Both the position numbers and the translations under genes were made by a program. The notes under the pieces were generated by a model. That model worked only from the letters and a program-made list of their open reading frames with translations. It was not told the DNA's origin and did not search any database. A stretch of DNA of 64,000 bases from Theobroma cacao (Eukaryota > Streptophyta > Magnoliopsida > Malvales > Malvaceae): NCBI RefSeq assembly GCF_000208745.1, contig NC_030850.1, positions 20,259,528-20,323,527 of the forward strand. The letters run 5' to 3'. Shown one piece after another: positions 34,618 to 46,155 of this stretch. Position 1 is the stretch's first letter; each line of letters begins with the position of its first letter.

Positions 34618-35510
34618 TAGTTCTAAAGCTTCCGAAAAAGATATGTTGATATGGAGCTTCTTAAATGCCTTTAAAAACTTATAGAATTGGCTGTCAAGCT
34701 GTTGTTTCTGAAAACGTTAAGGAAAGGGTGGTGGTGGTGGGATTGACTTGGCTTTCTTTTCTTGAACTCTTTTATCAAACTTCTCAATCACTGTCTCATT
34801 CTCAATAGACTTACCTTGAGTTTCAACTTGCTAGTTATTACATCCAACTTATTTTCCACTTCTAAGAGTAATAGCTTTAACATGTTCCTTACCGTCTTTT
34901 TTGGGATTTGTTTCTATATCATTAGGTAAGGTCCCTTAAGTCTTATTGTTGATTGTGCTGACCAACTGACCTACTTGTGTCTCAAGGTTTCTCAATAATG
35001 CTACTTGACTATGAATAAGAAAATTAATCTTGATCATATTTGCATAAGTAATTCTTCCATCATTGGCTTTTTCTATTGCATATGAGCTCTAGCTTGAGGT
35101 GGAAAACCAAGGGGAAAATGTGGCTTTGGAGTTGAAATAGATCCCTGCTTATTATTCTAAGAAAAATTTGGATGATTCCTTCAACCAGGGTTATAGGTGT
35201 TCGACTATGAGTTATTCTGTTGCTTATTAAAAATCGCAACAAACAAAACTGAATCAAAACTAACTTGACAGTGATCACTAGGATGCCTTGCTCCACAGGA
35301 GTCACAAGTAGCAAATGGGGTCTAAATAGAATGAACCCCTATTAAATCAAACTTCTTAGTTAAAGCAACTACTTGTGCGGTCAAGGCATTGACAGCATCT
35401 AGCTCATGAACACCAGTTACTCTTCTAGGCATTACTCTCTTAGATGGCCATTTATAATTATTAGATGCCATTTCTTCCAACAAATCATATGTTTTAGCTT
35501 TAAAATGATT
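34618..35510 (-). pseudogene. Athila Gag, C-terminal half
   Basis: In minus-strand order: AKTYDLLEEMASNNYKW near 35510-35460, VTGVHELDAVNALTAQVV near 35420, then a Cys/His cluster CDSCGARHPSDHC near 35300 that matches the Athila zinc knuckle position. NTYNPGWRNHPNFS follows near 35190, AITLRSGK (then a stop) near 34885, and SIPPPPPFP near 34740. These are the ordered landmarks of the Athila gag C-terminus. Frame breaks are frequent. Confidence 0.83.
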
Positions 35511-35638
35511 ATGGTTTTAATTCTTACAAAATGATTCAAATTTGCATTTGCATTATTTGAGTGTTCCTTAATATGTTCTTGGTATGCTCTTGAAATGTGT
35601 CAACTATCGTCATCACTTGTTCTTACATAATTAAAAGC
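35511..35638. other. Short unassigned segment between Athila gag and LINE tail
   Basis: About 130 bp that does not read as Athila Gag and is not obviously LINE. It ends at an eight-T run (35639-35646) that I take as the LINE poly(A) on the minus strand. It could be part of the target duplication plus a small insertion. Confidence 0.4.
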
Positions 35639-35918
35639 TTTTTTTTAATGTTAGAAATTCTCACAGGGCCCAACTACCCGTAATCCATTTATTGATGATC
35701 GAAAAAATTAAGTACAATGAGGAGGGGGACATCAACCGAACCTCCAAAATTACATGAATCCAAGAAAAGATTAAAGAAATGCCTATAGTGAAATGGTTCA
35801 GTTTATGTGCATAACTATGAATGCAATCATAAAACTGAAACCCATCACTTTTACAAGATTCTAAATAATCCTCAAAATAAAGCTAATAAAATAAATAAGG
35901 AGTACTACTCCTTTACAT

Positions 35919-36386
35919 TTATTTAAATCTAACATATGGTAAATTACTTTTATCTAATGTTAAAATTCCCCATAATTTTCCTTGGGCTTCCTCAAAAACT
36001 TGACGACCATGATGTTGGTGACCACGATTTGCTAACCAGTCTGCTGCTTGATTACCTTCCTTATGGATGTGGGAGATCCTGAATGAGAAAAGCTTCAATT
36101 GCTGTAGTATCGATGCCCATAAACACCTACTGTCATGTGGGCCAATGTGTCCCTTCTTTAACATTTGAATAACAATCATAGCATCCATCTCAATCCATAA
36201 TCGTGAAATATTATTCTCCTGGCAAAACAATAATCCTCTATGCAAGGCTAATAACTCAGCTTGTAGGGAATTTTTAGCTCCCAAAATTTTAAAAAATGCA
36301 AACGCTAACGTACCTGTATGATCACGTAACAATCCACCACCACTAACATTCTGAAAATTATTTGTAGAGCTACCATCAACATTCAA
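35919..36386 (-). CDS. LINE RNase H domain (part of ORF2)
   Basis: A 155-codon frame at the C-terminus of LINE ORF2. The catalytic acidic residues are all in place: Asp in MNVDGSS (residue 4), Glu in NSLQAELLAL, Asp in LWIEMDAM, and Asp in GNQAADWLANRG. RNase H would remove RNA from the RNA:DNA hybrid during target-primed reverse transcription. The frame is open from end to end, in contrast to the broken reverse transcriptase upstream. It is annotated as a frame of a defunct element rather than a host gene, and its Met is internal. Confidence 0.85.
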   Translation of the reverse strand: MNVDGSSTNNFQNVSGGGLLRDHTGTLAFAFFKILGAKNSLQAELLALHRGLLFCQENNISRLWIEMDAMIVIQMLKKGHIGPHDSRCLWASILQQLKLFSFRISHIHKEGNQAADWLANRGHQHHGRQVFEEAQGKLWGILTLDKSNLPYVRFK

Positions 36387-36413
36387 CTTAAATTCACCTG
36401 TCGATGGCTTATG

Positions 36414-37425
36414 TCAAGATATTATTTTAGGCAGACTGATTGCTTTTCTTGGAAAAGTCAATCCCCACATTTGAGCTATCTGAATATCAACCCGCCATTG
36501 CCAACATTGAAACTGCCTCCCATGAAATAACTGACGAATAAGCTTCAAAATCCGCCATATCACACGATTCGGATACATGCCCAGTGATCTATGTTTAGCA
36601 TCATTTCGCTCCATCCACAAGAACCAAAAAATAAAGAGAAGGATTAAGATACGTATATGGCCATTCCTCGTATAATCTCCAGAATATATCCATGCCAATA
36701 TAATCTGAACAATGTTTTAAGGATTGATCACAGAAATTTGAAAAAGATTTGCAAAACAGTGCCAAACCTGTTTTGCAACTGGATTGTCCCACATTACATG
36801 AAAAAGTGTTTCCTCTAAGTTACAACATTGACATTTATATGCAAACTGGAATCCTTTAATTTTCAGTCGCATCTCCATCGGAATCCAATCGTGAATTAAC
36901 CTCCATAGAAAGAATGAAGCTGATAACGGGATTTTGAGATAAAAAAAAAAGAGCTGATAACGGGATGCACCTATGCCAAATGTAGTCAAACATAGGGTTC
37001 ACTGAATGTTGTTGGCATATTAGATCCCAAGCACTTTTAGTAGAAAAATGGCCATCAGACGTTGGTACCCAATAAGCCACGTCCTCACATGATGTGTCAA
37101 TCAGAATTTGCAAAATCTCCCCAATTAACTCCTTTGGCAACACCTTAATTAATTTCTCCACATTCCATTTACCATTGTCAAAGAAATAACAAACCTGATT
37201 CATAGAAGAGATAAATGTTAGGAAACGATTGACGAGAGGCTCTTCTTCTATCCAGCAGTCATGACAAAAGAATAGATTCCCCCTGCCTATCCGCCATTTC
37301 ATATGCTGTTCAGTCACCAAGCAGCTCACCAACATACGTTTCCAAGTTTGAGAATCATGAATTCTCGATTTTACATATCTTGGAACCTGGCCAACATAAT
37401 TTTTACCCTTATAAATCAAGCCCAT
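36414..37425 (-). pseudogene. LINE zf-RVT (zinc-binding in reverse transcriptase) region
   Basis: Minus-strand frames 37425-36856, 36989-36717 and 36698-36414 overlap in different phases. They read GLIYKGKNYVGQVPRYVKS (the usual lead-in), SAWDLICQ, LSASFFLWRLIHDWIPMEMRL, then CQCCNLEETLFHVMWDNP, which holds the Cys-x2-Cys and His of zf-RVT. Then come AWIYSGDY and LFIFWFLWMERNDAKHR. A short duplicated patch near 36935-36965 (GATAACGGGAT twice) accompanies one frame break. Confidence 0.82.
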
Positions 37426-37535
37426 AGACTTTTACAAGATTGAAAATGCCACCAAAGCTTCATTTCAAAGGCCTCAACAACATCTAAAATGTTTCTAATA
37501 TCTAAACCACCCTCAGAAGTTGGCCGAGTGATTTT

Positions 37536-38890
37536 CTACCAAGAGGTCCAACGTATCCTTTTACCATCTGCGAAATCTCCCCACATAAAACTATTAAATA
37601 GTTTTTCAATTTTCTCAATAACACAAGCCGGGGGCTTTAAGACTTGAAGCAAATAAATGGGTAAAGAGGATAAAACACTTTTTATTAAAGTAAGTCTAGC
37701 ACCTGTGGACAAAATTTTGTTTTCCCAAACTATAATGCTCTCCCTTATCTTTGTTACCAGATCATCAAATAAAAAAACTTTTTTAGGACCTTTGTAAAGT
37801 GGAGCACTCAAATAAGTGATAAAAAGGCATCGATGAGAGAATCCTGTAGTATTAGAGATTATTTGCCGTCTAGAACTTGCCAAATTCTATGCATAATGAA
37901 ACAACTCTTCTGATAGTTAACGCGTTGTCCAGACACAGCTTCATATTCCTGTAAAAAAGCTAATATTTTCTACAAGGACAATTTGGCTCCATTCGAAAAA
38001 ATAAGGACATCATCTGCAAAGGCAAGGTGACTAACTACCAAAGAACAATTTGAAGAATAATGTATCGATGGATATTGAGCATAAAGGTTATTCAAGCTAC
38101 AGGATAAATATTCTGCTGCCAACACAAATAGCACAGGAGATATAAAGTCCCCTTGTCGTAACCCTCTCTCTGATTTGAAGTATCTAGGTACCATACCATT
38201 AATTAGCACCGAAAACCAGTAATTAGATATGCATCTTTAGATCATATTAATCCATTGTAGACTAAATCCAAATTGCTCCAACATTCTGTAAAGGAAGCCC
38301 CATTCCATATGATCATATGCCTTCATCATGTCCAATTTAATTGCCAGATTGCTACCTCTCACCTTTTTGTCTAGTCTCCCCATTAGTTATTGTGCAAGTA
38401 GAATATTATCACTAATCAATCTCCCACCAACAAATCCACTTTGATTTTCAGTGATGATGTTAGGTAAAATCTTAGCTAAAAGGTTTGCCAAGACTTTTGT
38501 ACTAATTTTGTTTAGCATCGTGCAAAGGCTGATTGGCCTATAATCAGTCCACCTGGAAGCATTATTGGTCTTAGTAAGCAAAACCAACGTGGTTGAAGTC
38601 ACTCCCCTTGGCATTTCTGCATCATGAAAAAAATCTACTACCACTTCAAATAGGTCCTGTGCAATAATGTCCTAGCAATATTGATAGAAGTAGAAAGAAA
38701 ACCCGTCAGGTCTTGCCACACTGTTCTTATCAATATCAAACACACAGCTTCGACCTCTTGGAATGTTGGTGTTGCACATAAAATATCGTTTTCTAAATTC
38801 GAGACAATGGAAGGAATAAGTGCTGCGTTAAACCTGTTCATATCGCATTGCCCAGCCCACATGAGAGACGAAAAAAAAGCCACTTCAGAA
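37536..38890 (-). pseudogene. LINE reverse transcriptase, frameshifted
   Basis: Minus-strand landmarks in order: PTFQEVEAVCLIL (38883 frame), MPRGVTSTTLVLLTKTNNASRW with TDYRPISLCTMLNKI, ENQSGFVGGRLISDNILLAQ, then GLRQGDFISPVLFVLAAEYL. The catalytic Phe-Ala-Asp-Asp in HLAFADDVLIF is near 38005-37990. The thumb follows at 37883-37536 (LSAPLYKGPKKVFLFDDLVTKI and LTLIKSVLSSLPIYLLQVLK). The phase changes several times, with stops near 38680, 38390 and 37965. Confidence 0.87.
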
Positions 38891-40052
38891 TTTCGAATTG
38901 CCTCCGGTTCCTCTAACCACCCACCATCCTGATTTTCAACTTTAAAGACATGACTTTTAATTCTTTTCTTCTACATTCTCATATGAAAAAATCTGGTATT
39001 CTGTTCACCTTCTACAACCCATTTAATGCCATATTTTTGCTACCAAAAAGTTTCTTCCATGATTAAAAGCTTATTAAGATGTGCATACGACTTATTCAAC
39101 ACCAATCTATTAGTCAAGGATTGCTCTTGTTGGAACGTGATCTCATTTACTTCAACGTGATTTTCAGCCACCTTCAGATTATGAAAAATGTCACCAAACA
39201 CCATTTTATTCCACCATTTAAGGTGTTGTTTCAATCTAAGCTATTTTCTTTAGAATGCCTGCAATCCTTTGCCATGTATCGAAAGGTTCCAGTTAACTTC
39301 AACGCAACGTTTAAAATCACGAAGATGCATCCATGCAAGCAAAAAATGAAATGAAGAAGGAGATTTATCCGTGGCCTTTGAACATGAAATTAACAATGGG
39401 CAATGATCCGATGCATCCCTATTCAAATGCTGCACTCTAGTGATTGGTAACAACCCCATCCATTGATAGTTATAAACTATTCTATCCAGGTGCTGGAACA
39501 TATGTGAATTCATCCATGTATATGTATTGCCCTCCAAGCGACTATCCACCAAACCACAATCTAACAAGGTTGCTGCAAAGTCATCCATGGATCCAGCATG
39601 TAGACTTGCACCATATAGTCTCTCCACCCTATTTAGGATCACATTAAAGTCCCCTCCGACAAGCCAAGGTATACGAATATCTACTGATAATGATCTCAGG
39701 ACAGTCCAAAGTGGGATTCTCTCTATTCTAGTGTATTTTGCATAAACAAATGTAGCAAGAATAGGACATTCCAGCCACGGAAAGGACAAGCTAACATGCA
39801 AACATTGATTATGGTTTAATATCACTTCACAACTTATATCAAAAGAATGGAAAATCCATTCTTTTTAGAGCTGTTAGTTATCACCTTCTCATAACCTAAT
39901 TTTCTTTTAAAGAATTCTGCTTTCATTTCCTTAACCATAGGCTCCAAAACTACTAAAAGCTTTATTTTATGTACAAGCTTTAAACTCTTAAGTTTCCTTT
40001 ATATCACCTTACTTGAAATACCTCTCACATTCCACACAAGTGCACTAATCAT
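38891..40052 (-). pseudogene. LINE ORF2 start and endonuclease domain
   Basis: A Met codon at 40052-40050 begins MISALVWNVRGIS, the standard start of plant L1 ORF2. A stop follows after about 17 residues, and the endonuclease resumes in the 39825-39250 frame with LVGGDFNVILNRVERL, NTYTWMNSHMFQHLDRIVYN and SDHCPLLI. The last carries the Ser-Asp-His of the active site. This endonuclease nicks target DNA for reverse transcription. Between 39234 and 38891 a linker (MKQHLKWWNKMVFGDI) leads into the reverse transcriptase. Confidence 0.87.
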
Positions 40053-40140
40053 GATCGGATTCTAGCTGCATAGTTTACTGAGATGGAATCGTTATCAGAC
40101 ATTCCATCTTTTTCCCTCATATCCACTACTTCCTTTAAGG

Positions 40141-41427
40141 CTAAGCTAAGACCACAGGATCCGAGTTTTGCCTGTGCCGCACACAGGGATGGACTTCCAT
40201 TTTTACAGAGTAATTTTTTGGAAAGTAAGGAACAAGTATCAATTCTTTATTTATTCTACTTTTACCTAATGTTGACTCCATGTAGGAAGGATTATCAACA
40301 TGGCCTTCCACCTTTTGACGCGAGCATGCTGCAGATGTCTCCCCCCAATTATGTCCAGCTAAATCTCTTGATTGACTAGCACCTTGTCCTTTGATTGGAA
40401 CTTGTTCGCCACTGCCTTCTACCAGTTCCACAAAGTCATTCTGATCCTCCTGCACCCCCTTTTGGATCCACTGGTCATCCCTATGAATAATTGTTTTTGA
40501 TCGGGTATTTGGTTCAACCGAACATTCTTTATTATTGTTACACGCACATGCCTGCACTTCCACTGACTCAATCTGACCCTCTTGCTCTATCGAACATTTT
40601 TTATCATTTTTACCAGCATTTGTATATACAGGTTCATGCACTAATGTCCCATCTGCTCCTCCCAAACCTGCATCCCCTTCCAGCGCTGTCAACTCCATAT
40701 CCTTCATTCCCAAGCATTTCTCATTTTGGTCCCTTTCACCATGCACATAAATAGAATCATTCATGCCACCTTCTGCCACATTTTGCTCCCCATTGTCCTC
40801 CTCTGAGATGGCCTAGAATCTATTAAGCACGGGAACATTGGCATCCTTGGGATCCCTGTTCGAATCAATTTCCTTTCCCTGCCGATCCTTTGCTCCACTC
40901 GTACCCACTTTATTCACCGATTGCCACTGCTGTTGACGTTTAGCTAGTTCTTCCATACGCAAGCTCGGTTGCTTACCCTTACCCTTGGTCAGTGGCTACC
41001 TCAATCCGGATTGTTTTGGCTTATTTCCCAGCACAATACAATCTGCTTCTTTGTGACTGACATGGCAGCAATGAAAACAATAATCTGGCATTGGTGAAAA
41101 CTCCACCTTCTGCGAATAACCACCAGTTACTGCTCCTGTTTCGTGATTCTGGATAACAATCCAAATTTGGTATACGGGTTGCTTTTTACAGTCGTACTCA
41201 ATACAGAATCTTGCTACACTCGGCCAAGAGCCTTGAGCGGTAGCCTCATCCATAAACAATGGCTTCCCAACTATCTTGGCAATTAGAACTAACATAGATT
41301 TCTCATACAGATGCGCCTTTAGGTTTGGAAACAAAATCCACACAGGTACGATCGGAGACTTCTTATCCGTTTTAAACTTCGGAGACCACTTGAATACTAG
41401 CATTTTTGGTTTGCAATAAACCAATGT
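40141..41427 (-). pseudogene. LINE ORF1 (DUF4283 and zinc knuckle), 3' part
   Basis: The minus-strand reading from 41427 gives MLVFKWSPKF, IVPVWILFPNLKAHLYEKSM, IAKIVGKPLFMDEATAQGSW, and YCFHCCHVSHKEADC, a CCHC knuckle. DUF4283-plus-knuckle is the usual plant L1 ORF1, an RNA-binding protein. The tail (40779-40141) is acidic and low in recognisable structure. A Met-started frame at 41487 that runs into this block takes its first 20 residues from LTR A2, so it is not the natural start. The frame changes near 41400, 40980 and 40800. Confidence 0.82.
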
Positions 41428-44367
41428 TGTCACGACCTGAAACTCCCATCGAGCCCGTGACAATCGCCGCGAAACCTCGACAAACATTTTTCATCCCGAA
41501 TGCCGATCGAAACCTCGCAAGGGTCTCGTATCAGCTTTCGCACTTCCCCGGTGAGCAATAGTTATCAAATATCGTAATTTGAAGGATTACGAGTCATTTT
41601 CAAATCAGAACATAACATATTGTTTTCTGGCTCACAAGGGCATTTTCATTATTTTTCATCAAAAATCTCAAAACTCGCTAAAAATGTAGTAGGTAAGCAA
41701 AAAATATATATTTAGTGATTTAAAAACAAATTAAGTATCTAAAATGTTCATTTGAAGTGAAAATTTGACCATTTGAATATAATAAAAATATTCAATAAAA
41801 TAAACTATTTTCTTATAAATAATTTTTATAAAGTTATCAGTAAATAATTCTTATAGCGTAAAAGTTAATTATATTCATATATACTATAAAGCAAATAACC
41901 AAAGCATAAAATTACTTTTACAAGGACACGTGGGTCCACATTTAACCAAAATGTATCGGAAGCTGAAAACCTACAGCTTTTGTCGATTCAAGTCCAAATG
42001 AAGGTCCTTGTCAAAGGCAACTAACTATGGAATTCCCTTAGCCTGAAATGTAAGGAAATGAGGGTGGTGAGATTATAAAATCCCAGTGAGTAAACATACA
42101 CCATCTAAACTATCTAAAGGTGAGTAAATGGAGATGAATTAAAATAAGTCATCAAATTGTAATTTCATTACCTTTCAACTCATTTCACCTAAATAAACAA
42201 ATAGGCTTATGATTTCCTAAAAAGCTTGGCTCGTGCCAAAAATCATTCTCATACTCAGTTATCAGGGATACCTTGATCGAGGGTTATCCTAACCGAGTCT
42301 GCCAAGGCTGTTAAATGTCTTTACATCCAAAATTTTAGCCATGCCTTGGCATTGGCTGAGTCTCACTCTCACGCGGTGGTCGACGTGAAGTGCACTCAAA
42401 TCTTTACCTCAATAGATATTTCATCCAACATCTCTCCCGGAGGTAAATATATAATTGGGTTACCATGCCCCTCTCATAGGCAGTCCACGAAAACCCCCAC
42501 CACTTCAGTGACTATAGATTATTTTATCTACCACCTGATTTATAAAATCTTTTTCTGCATGACATGGCAATTTATCGCAACCTAGCCTCTCAAAGCTAAA
42601 TACACAGTACAAATAATTCTAACACCAAAAATCAGTTTAGCCATTCATGCTCATATATTGTCATAAGCCATTCAATTTAAAACCATAAATTTACAACACA
42701 AGCAGGCAGTCTCCAATTACTCTATTTTCAAAACCAGTATTCAATTTTCCAGAAAATTTATAAAATCATTTCATAAAATCACAATTTCTCCTAAAACATA
42801 GCAATTTACCATTTAAACCCATTTTCCATAAAATCACACAATTGTATAAAACTACTCTAGATAATTAAGATGATAATAAGTTTACTCACAGTTCCAGGAG
42901 TCGATGTACTCCTAATCCTAGTCTCTAAGCACAATCTCTGTACTTTTGCCAGTGTAATTTACTCACCACCTATCCACAATGTACAATACATAATTCACCA
43001 CATCAATACTTGACCATTATAAAATCAATTCAGGCTCGGTGTATATGCATGATATGATATGCAACTTATCCGACTACCGCTTAAATGCGGTGCTGACCTA
43101 ATTCGGCCTATTACTCGATTAAATGACAATTGTGTCTGATTTGGTTCCAAATTGCTCCATTTCATTTCTAATATTTCAATTCACTAAATACAATTCCAAT
43201 AATCTAAAATTCAGCCTAACAACCCTCACAATTCTTCTTGAAAATTTCGACCATTGTGGTGCACTATCACTAAAAATTTTTCCATTCCATTTTCTCACCA
43301 TAAATCATCATTTCATCAATTTTTCAACCAATTCACTTGATCACAAAATCAATTCATTACTTCTACACTTCACATAGGGTTCGGCCATTGGAGGTTCATG
43401 GGGAAAATGGATTCTTTTCTTGTTATTTTGTTTCTAAACATGTTTAACTAACTAAAAACACTAACATAACTTAGAAACAAATCAATCTAACATCATTCTC
43501 TCTCCATACCAATTCCAACCAGCCATGAATTCATCATGAAAACATGTAATTTAACCATGGAAAATGAGGAGAAATGCATGAGAAAGGTAGATCACAAGTC
43601 AAAATCAAGAAATTTTACCTTTTGTCACTTGTTTCCTTGAATTTTCACCAATTTTTCCTTGAATTTCTCCACCTAGGGTTTTTGTTTTTCTTTTCTCCCT
43701 TTGTTCTTCTTTGCTCTTGGTTTGGCCGGCCATCTGAAAGAAATGGGCTGATTCTTATGTCTTTTTTATAAAGAAACAATAAAATAATAAAAACATGACA
43801 CATGGCATTTCCTTATTCGTTTAAATTTTAAATATTTGACTTTTAATTCTTTAATTCTCCACCACACATTTCTCATGTTTATCCATTTCCATGATGAATA
43901 AAATCCCTTGGTCTTGACAAGTGTCGGGGGTGAAAATTTACCGATTTGCCCCTGAGGTGGCAAAATTACCATTTCGCCCCTATGCTCCAAATTATACCAG
44001 AATTAAAATTTTTCACTTCTAAACCTCAAATCATACTCCAATAAGTGAAATGGGGCAAAAAAAATCTTTTCTAAAATTTTCTCCTTAGGTGGCAAATGAC
44101 CATTTTGCCCTTAGATAGTGAAAATTTTGGTTTGACTCCAAATTGATCCTCGAACTCCGAATTACTATTTTGAGTCATCCTTGGACTGTGAAACTCTTAA
44201 TTTCACCTTAAAATCCCTATTTTAATTAGTTCGAGGTATAAATCGACTTATTTATACTTCTAAGCACAATACCGACTTTTAAATATTCTTACGGGGCTGT
44301 TCAAATATACAACCACTCTATCAGTCTCATGTGTAACATGGTAGATAATTTAGGACTGGGTTTGACA
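41428..44367 (-). mobile_element. Solo LTR, family A, copy A2, inside LINE ORF1
   Basis: The plus strand reads TGTCACGACCTGAAACTCC to GGGTTTGACA, 2940 bp, with a perfect target duplication AATGT (41423-41427 and 44368-44372). A TATA-like TTTATAAA at about 43766-43773 on the minus strand supports the orientation. LINE ORF1 continues on both sides, so the insertion postdates the LINE. Confidence 0.92.
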
Positions 44368-44372
44368 AATGT

Positions 44373-44488
44373 TGCTTCGTCCATTTACGGTTGAAGTCTT
44401 GTTCATTGGACAAATGAATCAATACATGCTTGTAGTCCAACCAACAGATCTCGTACACCCCTGCTAACCCAATACCTCTAAAAGTACA
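44373..44488 (-). pseudogene. LINE ORF1, 5' part
   Basis: Minus-strand reading YKHVLIHLSNEQDFNRKW then TKQHWFIANQK is the first half of the DUF4283 block. It joins the block beyond LTR A2 with one duplicated 5-mer. No Met start is evident before the adjoining copia LTR. Confidence 0.8.
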
Positions 44489-44520
44489 TGTTGTGGAATT
44501 TTAAGGATAACTCTCACTAT

Positions 44521-44630
44521 AGAAGTCCAATTGATGTGACTCTTAAACCATTGGAAAGCTAAGAGCTAGGGCTACGACTATCATGATTACACCTTGCCCA
44601 ATTTACATCAAATCAAGGTCAAAATCATGT
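44521..44630 (+). repeat. Cassette shared with family B copy B5
   Basis: Landmarks AGAAGTCCAATTGA (44521), GAAAGCTAAGAG (44554), TTGCCCA (44594) and GGTCAAAATC (44618) recur in the same order at 51679, 51712, 51753 and 51776 inside LTR B5. The spacings are 33, 40/41 and 24/23. Confidence 0.85.
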
Positions 44631-45219
44631 CAGAAGAGGTTGAACTGTTACAAAAAATAACCATAGTGGACCTTATAAATCCTATAGTCGACCCTACCGA
44701 AGTAAGCACATGAAATCAAGCTTTTATGAAGCCATAGTCGACCCTGAGCGAGTGGTAGTTGACTACACCAAACTAGGTTTCAAAAATACAACATTTTTGG
44801 AAGAGGATCGACTAGCGAATTTCCATACATGACTACAAGTGACCATTAGATGCAAATTTCAAAAGGAAAACAACTAGTTTCTTACTCTAGTCGCCTTCAT
44901 CAACCTCAAGACTCTTTCAACTATAAAAAGGACCATTGGGAAATCATTTCAAGTTAAGGAAAATGAAAGAAAAAGGGCCAAACTCTTGAAGATCATGGTC
45001 TTGAAAAGAAATGAGAGAAAACCAAGCAAAACCAAGCCTACTTGAGCTAAACATTTTTTGTGCTTACACTCTAATCCTTATATCCAATCTTTATACCCAA
45101 CGTTAGGCATTCTTCCTCCATTATATCCACTTAGCAAAATCTACCTTTTAGAGGCACTTTTGCTATTATTGTAAAGGTTCTAACTTAGCCTTTAAAAGTT
45201 AGTGTAAAGACTATGGTTG

Positions 45220-45385
45220 ATCCTGAAAAAAGTCATTGTATGGGTTTGTGGTGATCCTGATAAAACCATGAGTTTTTGGTGAGCTCAAAAAAACCATGGG
45301 TTTGTGGTGAGCCCGAAAAAACCATGGGTTTCTAGTGAACCTGTTAAAACCATGGGTTTATCACTTGATCCCATGAAAAAGCCGT
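45220..45385 (+). repeat. Tandem repeat in copia LTR D, unit about 32-35 bp
   Basis: About five head-to-tail units built around GTGGTGAGCCCGAAAAAACC plus ATGGGTTT. They expand a module present once as AAGCCTGGTAAAAGCC in the other copia LTRs (near 20780 and 23035). Confidence 0.75.
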
Positions 45386-46074
45386 TGTAAGGGTTATCGC
45401 TTCTCATTTAAAAGCAAGAATCCTTTTAGTGGATTAAAAATTCCTTGGTGTGCCAAATGAGTGGATGTAGGCATTTAAGAAAGCCAAACCACTATAAATC
45501 TTTGTGTCTTGATTTACTTTTATGCTTTGTGATTTATTGTTGAAACTCTATTTTGGAAAAATCATTTATCTTGATTTTAACACAAGTAGAAAATCCATTT
45601 TGAAAAAATGTTTGATTCATACTTTTTACATCTTGGTTGGTATTTTTGTCAAATCTTTTTCTACAATCATTACTTACCTAATTTTGGTTAAAAAGATTTT
45701 TTTAAATATTTTTCTTAAGTTGGCTTTATCTAGTTTACATTTGAAGAACTTTTTAAGCATTTCAAAGTGATCATTTCTCAATGTTTGATTGAGTAGATTT
45801 GATTAAAACTTGCATGTACATTAAAGCTTTTGTTGAAACTTCTCTTATAAGATTTCAAAATGAGTTTTCTAGTCTCAGATCAATCCTTAAGTTTTTATAG
45901 TCGACTACAAAATTGTTTGGAAAGCATTGAAGTTAGTCGGTTAATAGGATCACAACCATAGTCGACTAGACATTCTTTATAGTACACTATAAAATATTGT
46001 TTTTCATTCTCTAAAATTTTTAAATCCAATTTACCCCCATCTTGGATATTTTCATTGAACTAAATTTTCCAACA

Positions 46075-46155
46075 ATATTCCACATTAATAAACTTAGCCA
46101 CAAAAAGCTCCCCCCATGGCTGCATCAATAGTAGTCCAAATATGACCATTCAAAT
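46075..46155 (-). pseudogene. Athila Gag fragment (C-terminal side of C1 insertion)
   Basis: Minus-strand reading from 46155: NGHIWTTIDAAMGG, then after a one-base shift LFVAKFINVEY. It continues the Gag reading from the other side of LTR C1 (LQVQTFYNDL). Confidence 0.78.

Larger units (their letters stand above)
35639..44488 (-). mobile_element. L1-type LINE, nearly full length, opened by solo LTR A2
   Basis: Ordered minus-strand domains are: ORF1 with a DUF4283 block and zinc knuckle, then ORF2 with apurinic-type endonuclease, reverse transcriptase, zf-RVT and RNase H, then a 3' tail and an oligo(A) run (T8 on the plus strand at 35639-35646). This is the plant L1 order. ORF1 is cut by LTR A2 (41428-44367). 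The 5' end is taken as about 44488, where recognisable ORF1 stops against a copia LTR; the element's own 5' leader is probably missing. I did not find a convincing target duplication. It lies within the Athila gag region. Confidence 0.85.
44489..46074 (+). repeat. Copia-type LTR (copy D)
   Basis: TGTTGTGG to TTTTCCAACA, about 1586 bp. A TATA box (TATAAAAAG) is at 44922-44930. The downstream part (GTAAAGGTTCTAACTTAGCC, then CTTTTAGTGGATT, then ACCACTATAAATCTT) matches the copia LTRs at 19942 and 22202. It carries ATAGTCGACC couplets (starts at 44663/44684 and 44733/44754, each 21 bp apart) and a tandem repeat at 45220-45385. Flanking 5-mers GTACA and ATATT do not match, so how it came to lie between the LINE and Athila gag is unclear. 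Confidence 0.72.

Noticed and set aside
35639..35646. T8 run as a Pol III terminator
   Set aside because: No Pol III promoter boxes were seen upstream; its position fits the LINE poly(A) on the minus strand.
40083..40754. Plus-strand open frames 40083-40379 and 40491-40754
   Set aside because: Antisense shadows of LINE ORF1; no recognisable domain and the minus strand gives the LINE reading.
41428..41487. Met-started LINE ORF1 beginning at 41487
   Set aside because: The Met and next 20 codons belong to LTR A2. The real ORF1 continues at 44373-44488 on the other side of that LTR.
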